From: Arthrobacter sp. Leaf337
Lineage (GTDB): Bacteria; Actinomycetota; Actinomycetes; Actinomycetales; Micrococcaceae
Assembly: GCF_001423745.1 (NCBI RefSeq)
Contig: NZ_LMPC01000015.1
Location: 1 to 40,821, forward strand
Direction: 5' to 3'
DNA: 40,821 bases
A program made the translations under genes and the position numbers. The notes under the pieces were generated by a model, which was given only the letters and a program-made list of their open reading frames with translations, did no database searches and was not told where the DNA came from. Shown one piece after another: positions 16,552 through 25,247 of the stretch; the stretch's first letter is position 1; every line of letters starts with the position of its first letter.

Positions 16552-17985
16552 ATGACGAGCACGCTCCGCACCGGCACTATTAAGACACTGACAGTCCCCC
16601 TGGATGGAAGATCATTCTCCGGGGGGCTGCCGTCATTTCTGGTACGGGACGACGTCCTCTGCTGGACCCGCCGCGAAGCCGGGCTGGTGGGCTTCGGCGA
16701 AATCGCCCGCTTCACTGCCACCGGGCCCGAGCGTTTCCTCGAGGCCGACATCTGGTGGCGGCACCTGGTCCTCGAGGCGGACGTCACCGACTCCGTGGAC
16801 TGCCCCGGCACCGGTCCCGTGGCCTTCGGCTCCTTCGCGTTCTCCAAGGTGTCCACGCACCGCTCCCGGCTGATTGTTCCCGAAGTCGTGGTGGGGGTCC
16901 GGGACGGCCGCGCCTGGCTCACCCAGTTAACGTTCGACGACGGCGAACTCACCGAAGCGGGCGCCCTCGCCGCCCTGGAGCGCTGGCTTGACGCCGACCC
17001 GCTCGACGCCGACCCGCTCGACGCTCCGGGCGACGGACCCGAGGACCTGACTGCCGCCGTCGGACTCCCCCCGGCCGGCAGTTCCGCGTCCGGCGGCCGT
17101 CCCGGCGGCGGCAGTGCCGCGAACCTGGGCGCCGACGTCGTACCTAAACTTGAAACCGGATCGCTCAGCGAGCATGACTGGATGGCGGCAGTGACGGCCG
17201 GCGTCGCCGAGATCCGCACCGGCAAACTGGAGAAACTGGTGCTGGCGCGGGACATTGTGGCCACAATTCCCGAAGGCGTGAATGCCGCCGAGATCCTCCG
17301 CCAGCTGGCCGTCAGGTACCGCGAATGCTGGACCTACGGCGTCGACGGCCTGGTAGGTTCAACCCCGGAAATGCTGATCCAGGTGGAGGGACGCACGGCG
17401 CAGGCCCGGGTTCTTGCCGGAACCCTGGACCGGCGCGACGCCGAGGGAATGGACGGCTCGCCGCTGGAATTCGCCGAGCGCGTGCTGGCCGGGTCCGAGA
17501 AACAGCGGCACGAACACGAGATCGCGATCCAGTCGCTCACCACGCAGCTGGCGCCGTTTTCCGAGGCGATGAACGCGCACAGCGAACCGTTCATCCTGGA
17601 GCTGCCCAACGTGTGGCACCTGGCCTCGGATGTGAAAGCCGAGCTGACCGAGGTGGAGGGACACGTGCCCACCTGCCTCGCCCTCATCAACGCGCTGCAC
17701 CCCACGGCGGCGGTCTGCGGAACCCCCACCACTGTGGCCGGGGCGCTGATCCGCAAGCTGGAGCACATGGATCGCGGACCGTACGCCGGTCCGGTGGGCT
17801 GGCTGGATGCGGCGGGGAACGGCGAATGGGGCATCGCGCTGCGCGGCGCCGTCGTCGAGGCGCCGGACACCGTGCGGCTCTATGCCGGCTGCGGCATCGT
17901 GGAAGGCTCCCATCCCGAGGCCGAGCTCGCGGAGACCTGGGCCAAGTTCCGGCCGATGCTCGAGTCGCTGGGCATCAAGAGCTAG
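16552..17985 (+). CDS. menF: Isochorismate synthase
   Basis: A 477-residue chorismate-utilising enzyme. The C-terminal domain shows LEKLVLARD with the catalytic-region Lys228, GSTPEML, ARVLAGT, EHEIAI (Mg-binding Glu region), HLASDV, HPTAAVCGTP and GEWGIALRGA. It converts chorismate to isochorismate, the substrate of MenD encoded 4 kb away. Residues 145-195 are an acidic then Gly/Ser-rich linker containing a 5-residue tandem repeat (LDADP twice), not part of the conserved fold. An entC-type siderophore role is less likely because all pathway neighbours are men genes. Confidence 0.93.
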   Translation: MTSTLRTGTIKTLTVPLDGRSFSGGLPSFLVRDDVLCWTRREAGLVGFGEIARFTATGPERFLEADIWWRHLVLEADVTDSVDCPGTGPVAFGSFAFSKVSTHRSRLIVPEVVVGVRDGRAWLTQLTFDDGELTEAGALAALERWLDADPLDADPLDAPGDGPEDLTAAVGLPPAGSSASGGRPGGGSAANLGADVVPKLETGSLSEHDWMAAVTAGVAEIRTGKLEKLVLARDIVATIPEGVNAAEILRQLAVRYRECWTYGVDGLVGSTPEMLIQVEGRTAQARVLAGTLDRRDAEGMDGSPLEFAERVLAGSEKQRHEHEIAIQSLTTQLAPFSEAMNAHSEPFILELPNVWHLASDVKAELTEVEGHVPTCLALINALHPTAAVCGTPTTVAGALIRKLEHMDRGPYAGPVGWLDAAGNGEWGIALRGAVVEAPDTVRLYAGCGIVEGSHPEAELAETWAKFRPMLESLGIKS

Positions 17986-18172
17986 AGCCACGGGGAAGGC
18001 CTGGGCCGAAGTCCGGGATTACAGACAATGCTGCGGCGTGGGGTCTTGCGCTAGCCTCGGTATTAGTTATCCAATAGTGAAACTAAGTTTTCTGTGATGC
18101 ACATCTCTTATTCGGCGATACACTATAAGCCGTTTTAGTCACGCATACCCCTGCAACAAAAGGTAAGAAACT
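17986..18172 (+). promoter_or_regulatory. Upstream region of the amino-acid ABC operon
   Basis: An AT-richer 187-nt gap. TACACT (18119-18124, within GATACACTATAAG) is a plausible -10 box about 50 nt before the ATG, and AAAGGT serves as ribosome-binding site. No clear operator or riboswitch was seen. Confidence 0.35.
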
Positions 18173-18976
18173 ATGCAGCCCATGTCCTCCGCCACGGCAA
18201 AGCTGGCCGCCAAAGCAGCCGCAATCCTCGCCGTCGGCGCCCTCTCCCTCACGGCCTGCGGCGGCAGCTCCACCCCCGCTGCGTCGTCCGCGGGCGGCGT
18301 CCAGCTCATCAACGCCGGCAAGCTGACCGTCTGCTCCGACGTTCCCTACGAGCCGTTCGAATTCCAGAAGGACGGCAAGATCGTCGGCTTCGACATGGAC
18401 ATCGCCGCCGAGGTCGCCAAGGACCTGAAGGCCGAGCTCAGCGTCGTGGACAGCTCCTTCGAAGCCATTGAAACGGGTACTGCCCTGACCGGCTGCGACG
18501 TCTCGATCTCCTCGGTCTCCATCACGGACACCCGCAAGGCCGTCATGGACTTCTCCGACCCGTACCTCAACGACGATCTGACCCTGGTGGCCACTGAGGC
18601 TTCAGGTATCACGAACATCGACGGCGCCAAAGGCAAGAAGGTGGGCGTGCAGCAGGCCACCACCGGCGCCCAGTACGCCAAGGACAAGGGCCTCGACGCG
18701 CAGCAGTTTGAAGACACCGGACTCCTGGTCCAGGCACTCAAGGCCGGCACCATCGACGCCGCGCTGGGCAACCAGTCCGTGCTTGGCTACGCCATCAAGG
18801 ATGACTCCAAGTACAAGCGCGTGGAGAACTACGCCACGGGCGAGAAGCTGGGCATCGCCATCAAGAAGGGCAACACCGCCATGGCTGACCAGGTCAACTC
18901 CACCCTCAAGCGCCTGACCGACGACGGCTCCCTGAAGAAGTACGAGACCACCTGGTTCGGCGAAGCCGCCAAGTAG
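18173..18976 (+). CDS. Amino-acid ABC transporter substrate-binding lipoprotein
   Basis: A 267-residue family 3 solute-binding protein. A lipoprotein signal peptide ends LSLTAC with Cys29 as the lipid anchor, followed by a Ser/Ala linker. The mature domain starts LTVCSDVPYEPFEFQKDGKIVGFDMDIA, the classical pattern of polar amino-acid binders (FliY/GlnH/HisJ type), with DVSISSVSITDTRKAVMDFSDPY later. Ligand is not predictable. It is first of three genes, followed by permease and ATPase genes; a strong hairpin after its stop probably raises its expression over theirs. Confidence 0.92.
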   Translation: MQPMSSATAKLAAKAAAILAVGALSLTACGGSSTPAASSAGGVQLINAGKLTVCSDVPYEPFEFQKDGKIVGFDMDIAAEVAKDLKAELSVVDSSFEAIETGTALTGCDVSISSVSITDTRKAVMDFSDPYLNDDLTLVATEASGITNIDGAKGKKVGVQQATTGAQYAKDKGLDAQQFEDTGLLVQALKAGTIDAALGNQSVLGYAIKDDSKYKRVENYATGEKLGIAIKKGNTAMADQVNSTLKRLTDDGSLKKYETTWFGEAAK

Positions 18977-18996
18977 CACCCCGGCCTGAGACCGAC

Positions 18997-19048
18997 GCAG
19001 TTGAGGCCCCGTACCGCTGGACGAGAGTCCGTACGGGGCCTCAACTGC
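18997..19048 (+). terminator. Intra-operon hairpin after the binding-protein gene
   Basis: Perfect 18-nt arms (18997-19014 and 19031-19048) with a 16-nt loop; not followed by a T-run. Such a stem between binding-protein and permease genes commonly stabilises the upstream mRNA or partly attenuates read-through. Confidence 0.75.
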
Positions 19049-19070
19049 GCAAAACGAATGTGAGAACACC

Positions 19071-19862
19071 ATGGCAATGACCGCACGTCAACGAGCCAAA
19101 GTCAGCCTGTACGTCCAGGCCGGAATCTTCGTTGTGGCTGTGGCCGCGCTGATTTTGGCCACGGACTGGAAGACCATCGGCACCAGCGTCTTCAACTTCG
19201 GCAAGATCGGCCCGATGTTCCCGGACATCTTCCTGTCGGGCCTTAAGAACACCCTGATCTACACGGCCCTGGGCTTCATCGTGGGCCTGTCCGGCGGGCT
19301 GCTGCTGGCACTCATGAAGCTCTCCAGCTTCCCGCTCTACCGCTGGATCGCCACCGGCTACATCGAGTTCTTCCGCGGCATCCCCGCACTGCTGGTGTTC
19401 ATCGCCTTCGGCTACGGCGTTCCGCTCGCGTTCGGCGTGCAGTGGAACGTGACCATCGTGGTGATGATTTCGCTTGGCATGGTGGCCGCGGCCTACATCG
19501 CAGAAACCCTCCGCGCCGGCCTGCAGGCCGTGCCCAAGGGACAGCTCGAAGCCGCCCGGTCGCTAGGCATGCCGCAGTGGCGGGCCATGGTGTCCATCGT
19601 GATCCCGCAGGCATTCCGGATCGTGCTGCCGCCGCTGACCAACGAGGTCATCCTCCTGACCAAGGATTCCTCGCTGATCTACGTGCTGGGCCTCACCGCC
19701 TCGCAGTACGAGCTCACCAAGTTCGGCCGCGATGGCATCTCCAGCCTCGGCGCAGGGCTCACCCCGCTCCTCGTGGCCGGCGCCTTCTACCTGGTGATCA
19801 CCATCCCGCTGAGCCTCTTGGCCCGGAAGTTCGAAAGCCGCTCCGCGCGGACGAAGCGATAG
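19071..19862 (+). CDS. Amino-acid ABC transporter permease
   Basis: A 263-residue membrane protein of the HisM/GlnP type with an N-terminal helix (about 11-28) and about four to five further helices. The EAA loop for the ATPase is visible as [26 protein letters not shown] (split across residues about 142-167). Only one permease gene is present, so the channel is probably a homodimer. Spaced 94 nt from the binding-protein gene and 11 nt from the ATPase gene. Confidence 0.92.
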   Translation: MAMTARQRAKVSLYVQAGIFVVAVAALILATDWKTIGTSVFNFGKIGPMFPDIFLSGLKNTLIYTALGFIVGLSGGLLLALMKLSSFPLYRWIATGYIEFFRGIPALLVFIAFGYGVPLAFGVQWNVTIVVMISLGMVAAAYIAETLRAGLQAVPKGQLEAARSLGMPQWRAMVSIVIPQAFRIVLPPLTNEVILLTKDSSLIYVLGLTASQYELTKFGRDGISSLGAGLTPLLVAGAFYLVITIPLSLLARKFESRSARTKR

Positions 19863-19873
19863 GCAGGACAGTC

Positions 19874-20686
<813 letters not shown>

Positions 20687-20699
20687 GCTCTTCGGTCGC

Positions 20700-20776
20700 G
20701 GTTTCGGGCCGGACCCGGTTCGGTTTCGGGCCGGTTTCGGGCCGGGTTCGGGCCGGGTTCGGGTCGGTTTCGACGC
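20700..20776. repeat. Seven tandem 11-nt units
   Basis: Units of GGTTTCGGGCC and close variants begin at 20700, 20711, 20722, 20733, 20744, 20755 and 20766. The strict 11-nt period places the motif once per helical turn. The array starts 14 nt after the ATPase gene and runs into a palindromic element. Confidence 0.85.
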
Positions 20777-20786
20777 GGCCTGTGCC

Positions 20787-20871
20787 TTTCGACGCGCAAA
20801 TGCCCTGGCGCACCTGGAATTCCGGGTGCGCCAGGGCATTTGGGCGTCACGGGACCTTTTGCGCGTCGAAA
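20787..20871. repeat. Nested palindromic element, copy 1 (3' side of the second AbiEi/DUF559 gene)
   Basis: Outer arms TTTCGACGCGCAAA (20787-20800) and its complement (20858-20871); inner perfect 17-nt arms at 20798-20814 and 20825-20841. The outer right arm lies inside the 3' end of the AbiEi/DUF559 gene and encodes its last residues (FDAQKVP). Confidence 0.85.
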
Positions 20872-21821
20872 GCGGCTGAACGGGCACGACGGCGGGGCAC
20901 CCCGGCCGCCGCCAGCTTGAGTTCCAGCCGGCCCGGCTGCATCAGATCGGCCCACACCCACCGGACGACGGTGAACCCGATGGCGCGGATCCGGTCCTCG
21001 CGGTACTTTTCTTCGACCACGACCTGGGACGGCGTACGCCCCCTGAGATACTCCGGTTTGAGGTACTTCTCCTCGCCGTCAAACTCACCAACCACGTTGG
21101 CCCGCTTCCAAGAGAAGTCGGTGTAACCAATCAAACCCTGCTCATCCCGAAGTTCCTGCTGGAGGACCGGCACTTCAAATCCTGCAAGGTGAAGGAGCGA
21201 GCGGCTGTAGGACTCCCCCGCGGAACCGGCCCGGGCATCAGCGAAGTTCAGCGCCGCGTGGATCCTGCGCTGTCTGGCCGCGCTATAGATTGATCCGATT
21301 CCCGCCCTGAGCTCGTCTTTGCTAAGGGCTGGCAGCTGTGCGGCAGCGTCCGGCCGAAGTACATGATCCAGCGGGACCACAGCCTCGGCGAACGGGGTGA
21401 ACGCAGCCAGATCCAGGACTGTGCGGACCCGGGACGTGACCAGCAGCCCGTCCCGCCGTACTACTTCCAAGCTGGACGGTGCCGCGAAGTGGCGCCTGAC
21501 CCCCGCCCGCGACCTCCCGCCGTCGTTCGTTAGTGCCAGTGCCTGAACAGAGTGGGCGGCGCCAATGGTGGGAACTCCCCACACACTTGCCGCGGAATGC
21601 CTGGCAAAAATGGTGGGCTTTTCGAACATCTCACCCGCCGCGCGGATCTGCAGCCGGTACTTTTGCCAGTCTTTCAGCTCCCGCCAGGCTGCCCCGTCCG
21701 TGTACACACCATGGCGGATCCTCACCAGGGCGCCGCACCGCACCCGCTTCGCCAGGTCCTTGGCAGTAAGCCCGTGCAGTCCGCAGTCACGGGCAAGGAG
21801 GAGGGTCGGAAGGTCCGGCAT
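20847..21821 (-). CDS. AbiEi-N / DUF559-type protein (orphan, second copy type)
   Basis: A 324-residue protein with the same architecture as the one at 11927-12802. The N-terminal winged-helix region is LTAKDLAKRVRCGALVRIRHGVY. A middle AbiEi-like domain includes HSAASVWGVPT and VTSRVRTVLDLAAF. The C-terminal DUF559-like part has GYTDFSWKRANVVGEFDGE, with Asp and Glu-x-Asp positions as in Vsr-like folds, and VVRWVWADL. It lacks an AbiEii toxin neighbour. The C-terminus is contributed by a palindromic repeat, and a related repeat lies upstream of the start. Activity and partner are unknown. Confidence 0.78.
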   Translation of the reverse strand: MPDLPTLLLARDCGLHGLTAKDLAKRVRCGALVRIRHGVYTDGAAWRELKDWQKYRLQIRAAGEMFEKPTIFARHSAASVWGVPTIGAAHSVQALALTNDGGRSRAGVRRHFAAPSSLEVVRRDGLLVTSRVRTVLDLAAFTPFAEAVVPLDHVLRPDAAAQLPALSKDELRAGIGSIYSAARQRRIHAALNFADARAGSAGESYSRSLLHLAGFEVPVLQQELRDEQGLIGYTDFSWKRANVVGEFDGEEKYLKPEYLRGRTPSQVVVEEKYREDRIRAIGFTVVRWVWADLMQPGRLELKLAAAGVPRRRARSAAFDAQKVP

Positions 21822-21895
21822 GCTTCCAAGCTGTCAGGAACATGCCGCAGGCACCAGGGACGTGTGCTCGTATGTGGAGAACCCTCGTGGCACCT

Positions 21896-21978
21896 TTTCG
21901 ACGCGCAGATGTCCCGGCGCGCGGGTTATGCGGGGCGCGGGAGCACATTTGCGTGTCGCAGATCCATTTGCGCGTCGC
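21896..21978. repeat. Nested palindromic element, copy 2 (5' side of the second AbiEi/DUF559 gene)
   Basis: TTTCGACGCGCAGATG (21896-21911) followed by an imperfect GC-rich hairpin, CATTTGCGTGTCG (21946-21958) and CATTTGCGCGTCG (21965-21977). Order, length (83 versus 85 nt) and motifs match copy 1 at 20787-20871. Confidence 0.65.
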
Positions 21979-22000
21979 CAGGCCGGAAGCGCGTCGCGGG

Positions 22001-23803
22001 CTACGGAGCCAGCACACCCCGCACTGCGTCTCCCACTGCGGCCTTGATCCGGCCGTGCAGCTCCCGGAGGCCCTGCCGGTCCGTGCGGACCTCAATAATG
22101 CTGCGGCCCTGCCGCGGCGCGGTAAGCGCTTCGGCGAGTTCCGCCGTCGTACTTACCGAGCAATGTTCGACGCCGTACGCTGCGGCGAGTGCCGCGATGT
22201 TGACTCTGTGCGGGGTACCGAAGAGCCGTTCAACGGCGTTCCCGTACGCACCGGATTCCTGCACGGCGCCGTGCTCCAGGAGGTTGAAGATCGCCCCGCC
22301 GCCGTCGTTGAGGACCACGATGCGCAGCAGAGGGTCGTTTTCGGCGAAGCCCAGGAGGAGGCCGCCGGCGTCGTGCAGGAAGGTGACGTCGCCCACCAGC
22401 AGGGTGGTTTCCTGCCGGCCGCCCCACGCGATGCCCGTGGCGGTGGAGATGGTGCCGTCGATCCCGGCGAGCCCGCGGTTGGCGAAGACGGTGGCTTGCG
22501 GTTCCTGGGTGGGCTGACCGGCGAGGTCCACATCGCGGATGCCGTTGGAGGAGCCCAGCATCAGCTGCCCGCGCGCATGCTTCCACACCAGTGCGCCCAC
22601 CGTTGGTCCCGTGGCGGACGGCTCGTCGGCCAGCGCCTGGTCGAGCGCATGCTGGGCGGCGGCACCGGCCAGAAGCCATGCATCGAGCCACGCCGCGGAG
22701 CCGCGGCCGGAGAAATCGGCGAGGTCGCTGAGGTTGTCCAACGGGAGCTCTGTGCGGCGGCCCGGCTCATACCAGGCCACGGGAACGGGCTGGTAGAGGG
22801 CCGAGGGGACATCGGCACGGGCCAGCAGCTGCGCCACCGGCCGCGACAGGGTGGGCCTGCCGAACAGGACGACGCGCTCGATTGGCTGCGCGGCCTCCGG
22901 GCCGAAGTGTTCCAGCAGCAGACGGTAGGGGCCCACGGCGTTGGGTCCGAACCGCGAGTTGGAGGACGGCTCGGCCAGCAGCGGCAGGCCGTGCGCGCGG
23001 GCGAAGGCTTCGGCGACCGGCCCGGCGTCGTGCCCTGCGAGCACCACGGTGCGCCGTTCCTCCAGCCCGGCGTCAGCGGGCGTGAGGGTGAGCGGCTCCG
23101 GGCCGCGGCCGATCTGCCAGATTCCGGGACCAGCTGCTTCCGGCAGGTGGTCGCCAGCTGCCGGAACCAGCGGATCGCGGAAGGCAAGGTTCAGCTGCAC
23201 GGGTCCGGGCGGGGTGTCCTCAAAGGCGCCGGTGGCCGCGCTGAGGGCGGTCTCCACGGCGCGCTGCGGGTCGGTGCCGGCGGGGACGTCGACGGCGAAC
23301 CGGACGTGTTCGCCGAAGAGGTCCAGTTGGTCCGTGGTCTGGTTGGCACCGGTCCCCCGCAGTTCGTCGGGCCGGTCGGCGGAGAGCACCACCAGCGGAA
23401 CGGCGGCGTGGTTGGCTTCCATCACGGCCGGCATGAGGTTCCCGACGGCGGTGCCCGACGTTGTGAGCACCGCAACCGGCGCTCCCGTGGACAAGGCCAG
23501 GCCAAGGCCGGTGAACCCGGCCGAGCGCTCGTCGATCCGGACCAGGAGTTCCACGCGGCCGGCGGCGTCGGCCTCGGCGAGGGCGTAGGCCATGGGTGCC
23601 GACCGCGAACCGGGCGAGACCACCACGTACCGCACGCCGCCGTCGAGCAGGGTTTTGACAGCCACCCGGGCGGCCTCGATCGCGGTGAGGGTGCCTACTG
23701 CCGATTCAGTTGGGGTGCCTGCGGGCTCGCCTTCGGAGAGGGGGGCATCCTCGGCGGCGGTGTAGGCATCGAGCGGGTCCAGCGGGTTCTCAGAAGTCAC
23801 CAA
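22001..23803 (-). CDS. menD: SEPHCHC synthase (MenD)
   Basis: A 600-residue thiamine-diphosphate enzyme that joins 2-oxoglutarate to isochorismate in menaquinone synthesis. The N-terminal domain has VVSPGSRSAPMAYAL and FTGLGLALSTGAPVAVLTTSGTA. The cofactor motif runs from GDVTFLHDAGGLL to VLNDGGGAIFN in the C-terminal domain. The start is TTG at 23803 or GTG at 23800; the first 40 residues are an acidic extension not found in the core family. It stands apart from menF and the menG operon by about 4 kb and is divergent from a LacI gene. Confidence 0.94.
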   Translation of the reverse strand: MVTSENPLDPLDAYTAAEDAPLSEGEPAGTPTESAVGTLTAIEAARVAVKTLLDGGVRYVVVSPGSRSAPMAYALAEADAAGRVELLVRIDERSAGFTGLGLALSTGAPVAVLTTSGTAVGNLMPAVMEANHAAVPLVVLSADRPDELRGTGANQTTDQLDLFGEHVRFAVDVPAGTDPQRAVETALSAATGAFEDTPPGPVQLNLAFRDPLVPAAGDHLPEAAGPGIWQIGRGPEPLTLTPADAGLEERRTVVLAGHDAGPVAEAFARAHGLPLLAEPSSNSRFGPNAVGPYRLLLEHFGPEAAQPIERVVLFGRPTLSRPVAQLLARADVPSALYQPVPVAWYEPGRRTELPLDNLSDLADFSGRGSAAWLDAWLLAGAAAQHALDQALADEPSATGPTVGALVWKHARGQLMLGSSNGIRDVDLAGQPTQEPQATVFANRGLAGIDGTISTATGIAWGGRQETTLLVGDVTFLHDAGGLLLGFAENDPLLRIVVLNDGGGAIFNLLEHGAVQESGAYGNAVERLFGTPHRVNIAALAAAYGVEHCSVSTTAELAEALTAPRQGRSIIEVRTDRQGLRELHGRIKAAVGDAVRGVLAP

Positions 23804-23824
23804 ACCAGTCTGCCACCAACCCCG

Positions 23825-23995
23825 GACGCTCTCTCACTTCCTGCCGGTCTCACGCCGACGCTCTCTCACTTTATGCCGGTCTCACGCCGACGCTCTCTCA
23901 CTTTCTTCAAGGAAGTGAGAGAGGGTCGCCAAAAGGCGCGCAGGAAGTGAGAGAGGGTCGTCAAAAGGCGCGCAGGAAGTGAGAGAGCGTCGCAA
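23825..23995. repeat. 32-nt-period array A (three direct and three inverted units)
   Basis: Units GACGCTCTCTCACTTCCTGC and variants begin at 23825, 23857 and 23889. Complementary units starting GGAAGTGAGAGAG lie at 23911, 23943 and 23975. Every step is exactly 32 nt, and the halves face each other so the whole could fold into one long hairpin. It lies between menD and a divergent lacI gene. Confidence 0.92.
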
Positions 23996-24006
23996 GCCGC
24001 TCACCA

Positions 24007-24028
24007 GCTCACACGAGTTAGGTAAACT
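24007..24028 (+). promoter_or_regulatory. Operator-like site and -10 box before the first lacI
   Basis: GCTCACACGAGTTAGG (24007-24022) matches 13 of 16 positions of the palindrome CCTAACACGTGTTAGG on the GH32 operon promoter. It abuts TAAACT (24023-24028), a candidate -10 box. This suggests that this regulator controls itself and the GH32 operon. Confidence 0.55.
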
Positions 24029-24065
24029 GCAGCAAAGCAGTGTTTCCCACCCGGAGGATCAGCCC

Positions 24066-25166
24066 ATGAACCGCAAGGCCACCGCACTGGACGTCGCCAA
24101 GCTGGCGGGCGTCTCGCGCAGCGCTGTGTCGCTCGTGCTCAACGGGCGGGGCGACGGCAACGTTGCCCTCGAAAGCCAGCAGCGCATCCGGGAAGCGGCG
24201 GCTGCGCTCAACTACTCGCCGAACAAGATCGCCCTGAGCCTGCGCAACCAGCGGTCGCGCGTCATCGGCATCGTGTCGGACCAGGTCGTCACCAGCCCGT
24301 TCGACGGCAACATCATCGCCGGTGCGGACGCGGTGGCACGGTCGCACGGCTTTGTCACCGTGGTGATGGACACGGAGCTGGACGAGTCCCGGGACGAAAG
24401 CGCCGTGGAAACGCTGCTGGACCGCCAGGTGGACGGGCTGATGTATGTGACGGTGGGCCTGCGTCCGCTGCACGTCCCGCCGAACATGGCCCGGGTCCCG
24501 TCGATCCTGGCCAACTGCTTCGACGACCGACCCGAGGCAGGGCTTCCGGCCGTGATTCCCGACGAGGTCCGCGGCGGACGCGAAGCTGCCGAGCACGTGA
24601 TGTCGCTCGGCCACCGGGACATCGCCTTCCTGGCCGGCGACTCCCTGACCCCTGCGGCGCCGCGGCGGATCGACGGCTACCGCGATGCCTTCAAGGTCGC
24701 GGGCATGCCTGTCAACGAGGACCGGGTCATCCAGGTGGGCTGGGATATTGACGCCGGATTCCACGGCGCCATGAAACTCCTCGACGGCGTGGAACCATCC
24801 GACCGCCCCACCGCGATCCTCTGCGCTAACGACCGCCTGGCTATCGGCGTCGTGCTGGCCTGCTACCGGCTGGGGCTGAACGTTCCGGAGGACGTGTCCG
24901 TCATGGGCTACGACGACGAATTCCGCGTCGCCAAAACCATGGTCCCGGCGCTCAGCACCATGGCCCTTCCGCTCCGGGAAATGGGCGAAGCGGCCATGAC
25001 GGCGCTGCTCACAGAGGTGGAAGCGGTTCCGAACGGAAAGGACGACGACGGCGGCCCGGGCGCCAGCGCCGGTGCCGGCACTGAGCACACGACCAGCTCC
25101 CAGACGATGGTTCCCTGCCGCCTGGTGGTCCGGGATTCCACCGGGCCCGTCCCCGCCGGACGCTAA
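24066..25166 (+). CDS. LacI-family transcriptional regulator (probable regulator of the beta-fructoside operon)
   Basis: A 366-residue repressor. The helix-turn-helix ALDVAKLAGVSRSAVSLVLNG lies at about residues 6-26, followed by the hinge region and a type I periplasmic-binding-like sensor domain (IGIVSDQV, GHRDIAFLAGD, AILCANDRLAIG, DVSVMGYDD). The start at 24066 is chosen for its GGAGG; upstream in-frame codons lie in repeat array A. The C-terminal 30 residues are Gly/Ser/Thr-rich. It is convergent with the GH32 gene. An operator-like match in its own leader links it to the GH32 operon (inference). Confidence 0.9.
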   Translation: MNRKATALDVAKLAGVSRSAVSLVLNGRGDGNVALESQQRIREAAAALNYSPNKIALSLRNQRSRVIGIVSDQVVTSPFDGNIIAGADAVARSHGFVTVVMDTELDESRDESAVETLLDRQVDGLMYVTVGLRPLHVPPNMARVPSILANCFDDRPEAGLPAVIPDEVRGGREAAEHVMSLGHRDIAFLAGDSLTPAAPRRIDGYRDAFKVAGMPVNEDRVIQVGWDIDAGFHGAMKLLDGVEPSDRPTAILCANDRLAIGVVLACYRLGLNVPEDVSVMGYDDEFRVAKTMVPALSTMALPLREMGEAAMTALLTEVEAVPNGKDDDGGPGASAGAGTEHTTSSQTMVPCRLVVRDSTGPVPAGR

Positions 25167-25247
25167 GGCCAAGCGAGCGCTGACCCCCGCCGGGCGCTGA
25201 CTCCGGCCGGGCGCTAAGGCCGGGCCGGTATAGCCGCGCGGTACTCG

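Noticed and set aside
21842..23950. 702-codon plus-strand frame opposite menD
   Set aside because: Antisense shadow of MenD that also runs through repeat array A.
23825..23995. CRISPR array
   Set aside because: The 32-nt period has only about 11 variable nt, these are repeated inside the array, half the units are inverted, and no cas gene is present.
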